42,896 nucleotides of DNA, taken from contig JAGOAL010000014.1 of NCBI GenBank assembly GCA_017983975.1, forward strand, positions 1 through 42,896, read 5' to 3'. Below are positions 42,517 through 42,896 of this stretch, piece after piece; the first letter of the stretch is position 1; each line of letters starts with the position of its first letter. Under the pieces are notes generated by a model, which saw only the letters and a program-made list of their open reading frames with translations, was not told the origin of the DNA and ran no database searches. The translations under genes and the position numbers were made by a program. This DNA comes from Flavobacterium sp. Its GTDB lineage: Bacteria; Bacteroidota; Bacteroidia; Flavobacteriales; Flavobacteriaceae.

Positions 42517-42550
42517 TAAAAAAAAGCCGCTACTAATAAAAGTAACGGCT
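42517..42550 (-). terminator. rpmH terminator
   Basis: Minus-strand stem AGCCGTTACT (42550-42541) / AGTAGCGGCT (42534-42525) with one G-T pair, 6-nt loop, then eight Ts. Confidence 0.88.
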
Positions 42551-42574
42551 GATATATTGCTTTAAACTAAAACA

Positions 42575-42736
42575 TTATTTTTTGTGTCTTGGTTCGCAAG
42601 AAACAGTTAATTTATGTCTTCCTTTAGCTCTTCTACGAGCAAGCACTTTTCTTCCATTAGCAGAAGCCATTCTATCCATGAAACCGTGCTTATTTCTTCT
42701 TTTTCTTTTTGATGGTTGAAACGTTCTCTTACTCAT
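42575..42736 (-). CDS. rpmH: 50S ribosomal protein L34
   Basis: 53 residues, too short for a 60-residue cutoff. Starts [20 protein letters not shown] and holds [19 protein letters not shown], the invariant L34 core, with a short extension ending CEPRHKK that is common in Bacteroidota. Structural protein of the large ribosomal subunit. Flanked by a clean promoter and terminator, so transcribed alone. Confidence 0.97.
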   Translation of the reverse strand: MSKRTFQPSKRKRRNKHGFMDRMASANGRKVLARRRAKGRHKLTVSCEPRHKK

Positions 42737-42810
42737 TGTAGTATCTTTTAAAATCTATAAATAAAAATCTTTTTTAAAACTCATAGGTTTCCTGTCCTGA
42801 AAACCGAGTG

Positions 42811-42841
42811 CAAATATACAAAGACTTTTTTCATTCGCAAG
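42811..42841 (-). promoter_or_regulatory. rpmH promoter
   Basis: On the minus strand CTTG (42841-42838), 19-nt spacer, TATATTTG (42818-42811), about 75 bp before the rpmH start codon. One base from the Bacteroidota consensus. Confidence 0.8.
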
Positions 42842-42874
42842 TACTTTTTTAAAAATATTTTTAATAGATTTTAT

Positions 42875-42882
42875 TACCTTTG
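42875..42882 (+). promoter_or_regulatory. Possible -7 box of a + strand gene beyond the window
   Basis: TACCTTTG fits TAnnTTTG and faces the window end, divergent from rpmH. No -33 TTTG at the expected distance, so weak. Confidence 0.3.
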
Positions 42883-42896
42883 TATCCAATTAAAAA

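Overview
The window looks like chromosomal DNA of a flavobacterium (Bacteroidota, Flavobacteriaceae). It is very AT-rich, has almost no Shine-Dalgarno sites, and its promoters fit the Bacteroidota form TTTG-N19-TAnnTTTG. It also carries family-typical genes: DUF4294, DUF4252, head-GIN/DUF2807, DUF3857, a type IX secretion (T9SS) sorting tail, and a CarB without its C-terminal allosteric domain. This assignment rests on gene content and base composition, not on a database search.

Layout. 0-5 kb: a structured repeat/RNA at the left edge, a DUF4294 protein, an M42 peptidase, then an ECF sigma / anti-sigma / DUF4097 / head-GIN operon. 5-8.1 kb: an FKBP lipoprotein, an S4 RNA-binding protein, a methyltransferase, a phosphoribosyltransferase and shikimate kinase. 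8.1-8.5 kb: two identical tRNA-Lys genes and one tRNA-Leu. 8.5-12.4 kb: a carotenoid cluster (MerR-B12 CarH-like regulator, crtI, crtB, crtZ). 12.4-14.4 kb: a second ECF operon with two DUF4252 proteins. 14.5-21.1 kb: vitamin B12 uptake (riboswitch-controlled TonB receptor, a TonB-like protein, binding lipoprotein, permease, ATPase). 21.1-34.6 kb: pseudouridine synthase, a His-rich TonB receptor, rmuC, a thioesterase, a diheme lipoprotein with a secreted FG-GAP/UnbV protein, two DUF3857 proteins and a small secreted protein. 34.7-39.5 kb: accessory DNA with two orphan secreted proteins and a two-gene AAA ATPase + RloB module. 39.5-42.9 kb: carB and rpmH.

Two themes stand out. First, B12 import and a regulator that keeps every cobalamin-contact residue of the CarH photoreceptor family lie within 12 kb. 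The same 13-bp palindrome, TTTGTTNAACAAA, sits exactly 10 nt before the start codons of both the regulator and crtI, which suggests a B12/light-sensing switch over carotenoid synthesis that represses its own gene. Second, the AAA ATPase/RloB pair (AbiL- or PARIS-like anti-phage architecture) lies in an island bounded by a direct repeat of the 3' end of carB: the live copy at about 39.53-39.63 kb and a decayed copy with stop codons at about 35.76-35.86 kb. The pair also has its own operator-like and inverted-repeat DNA on both sides. This is the best candidate for an undescribed or little-described system.

The two ECF operons share one promoter form (GTAAC-N16-YGTC), so they may be autoregulated or cross-talk. 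No transposase, integrase, CRISPR array or rRNA was seen.
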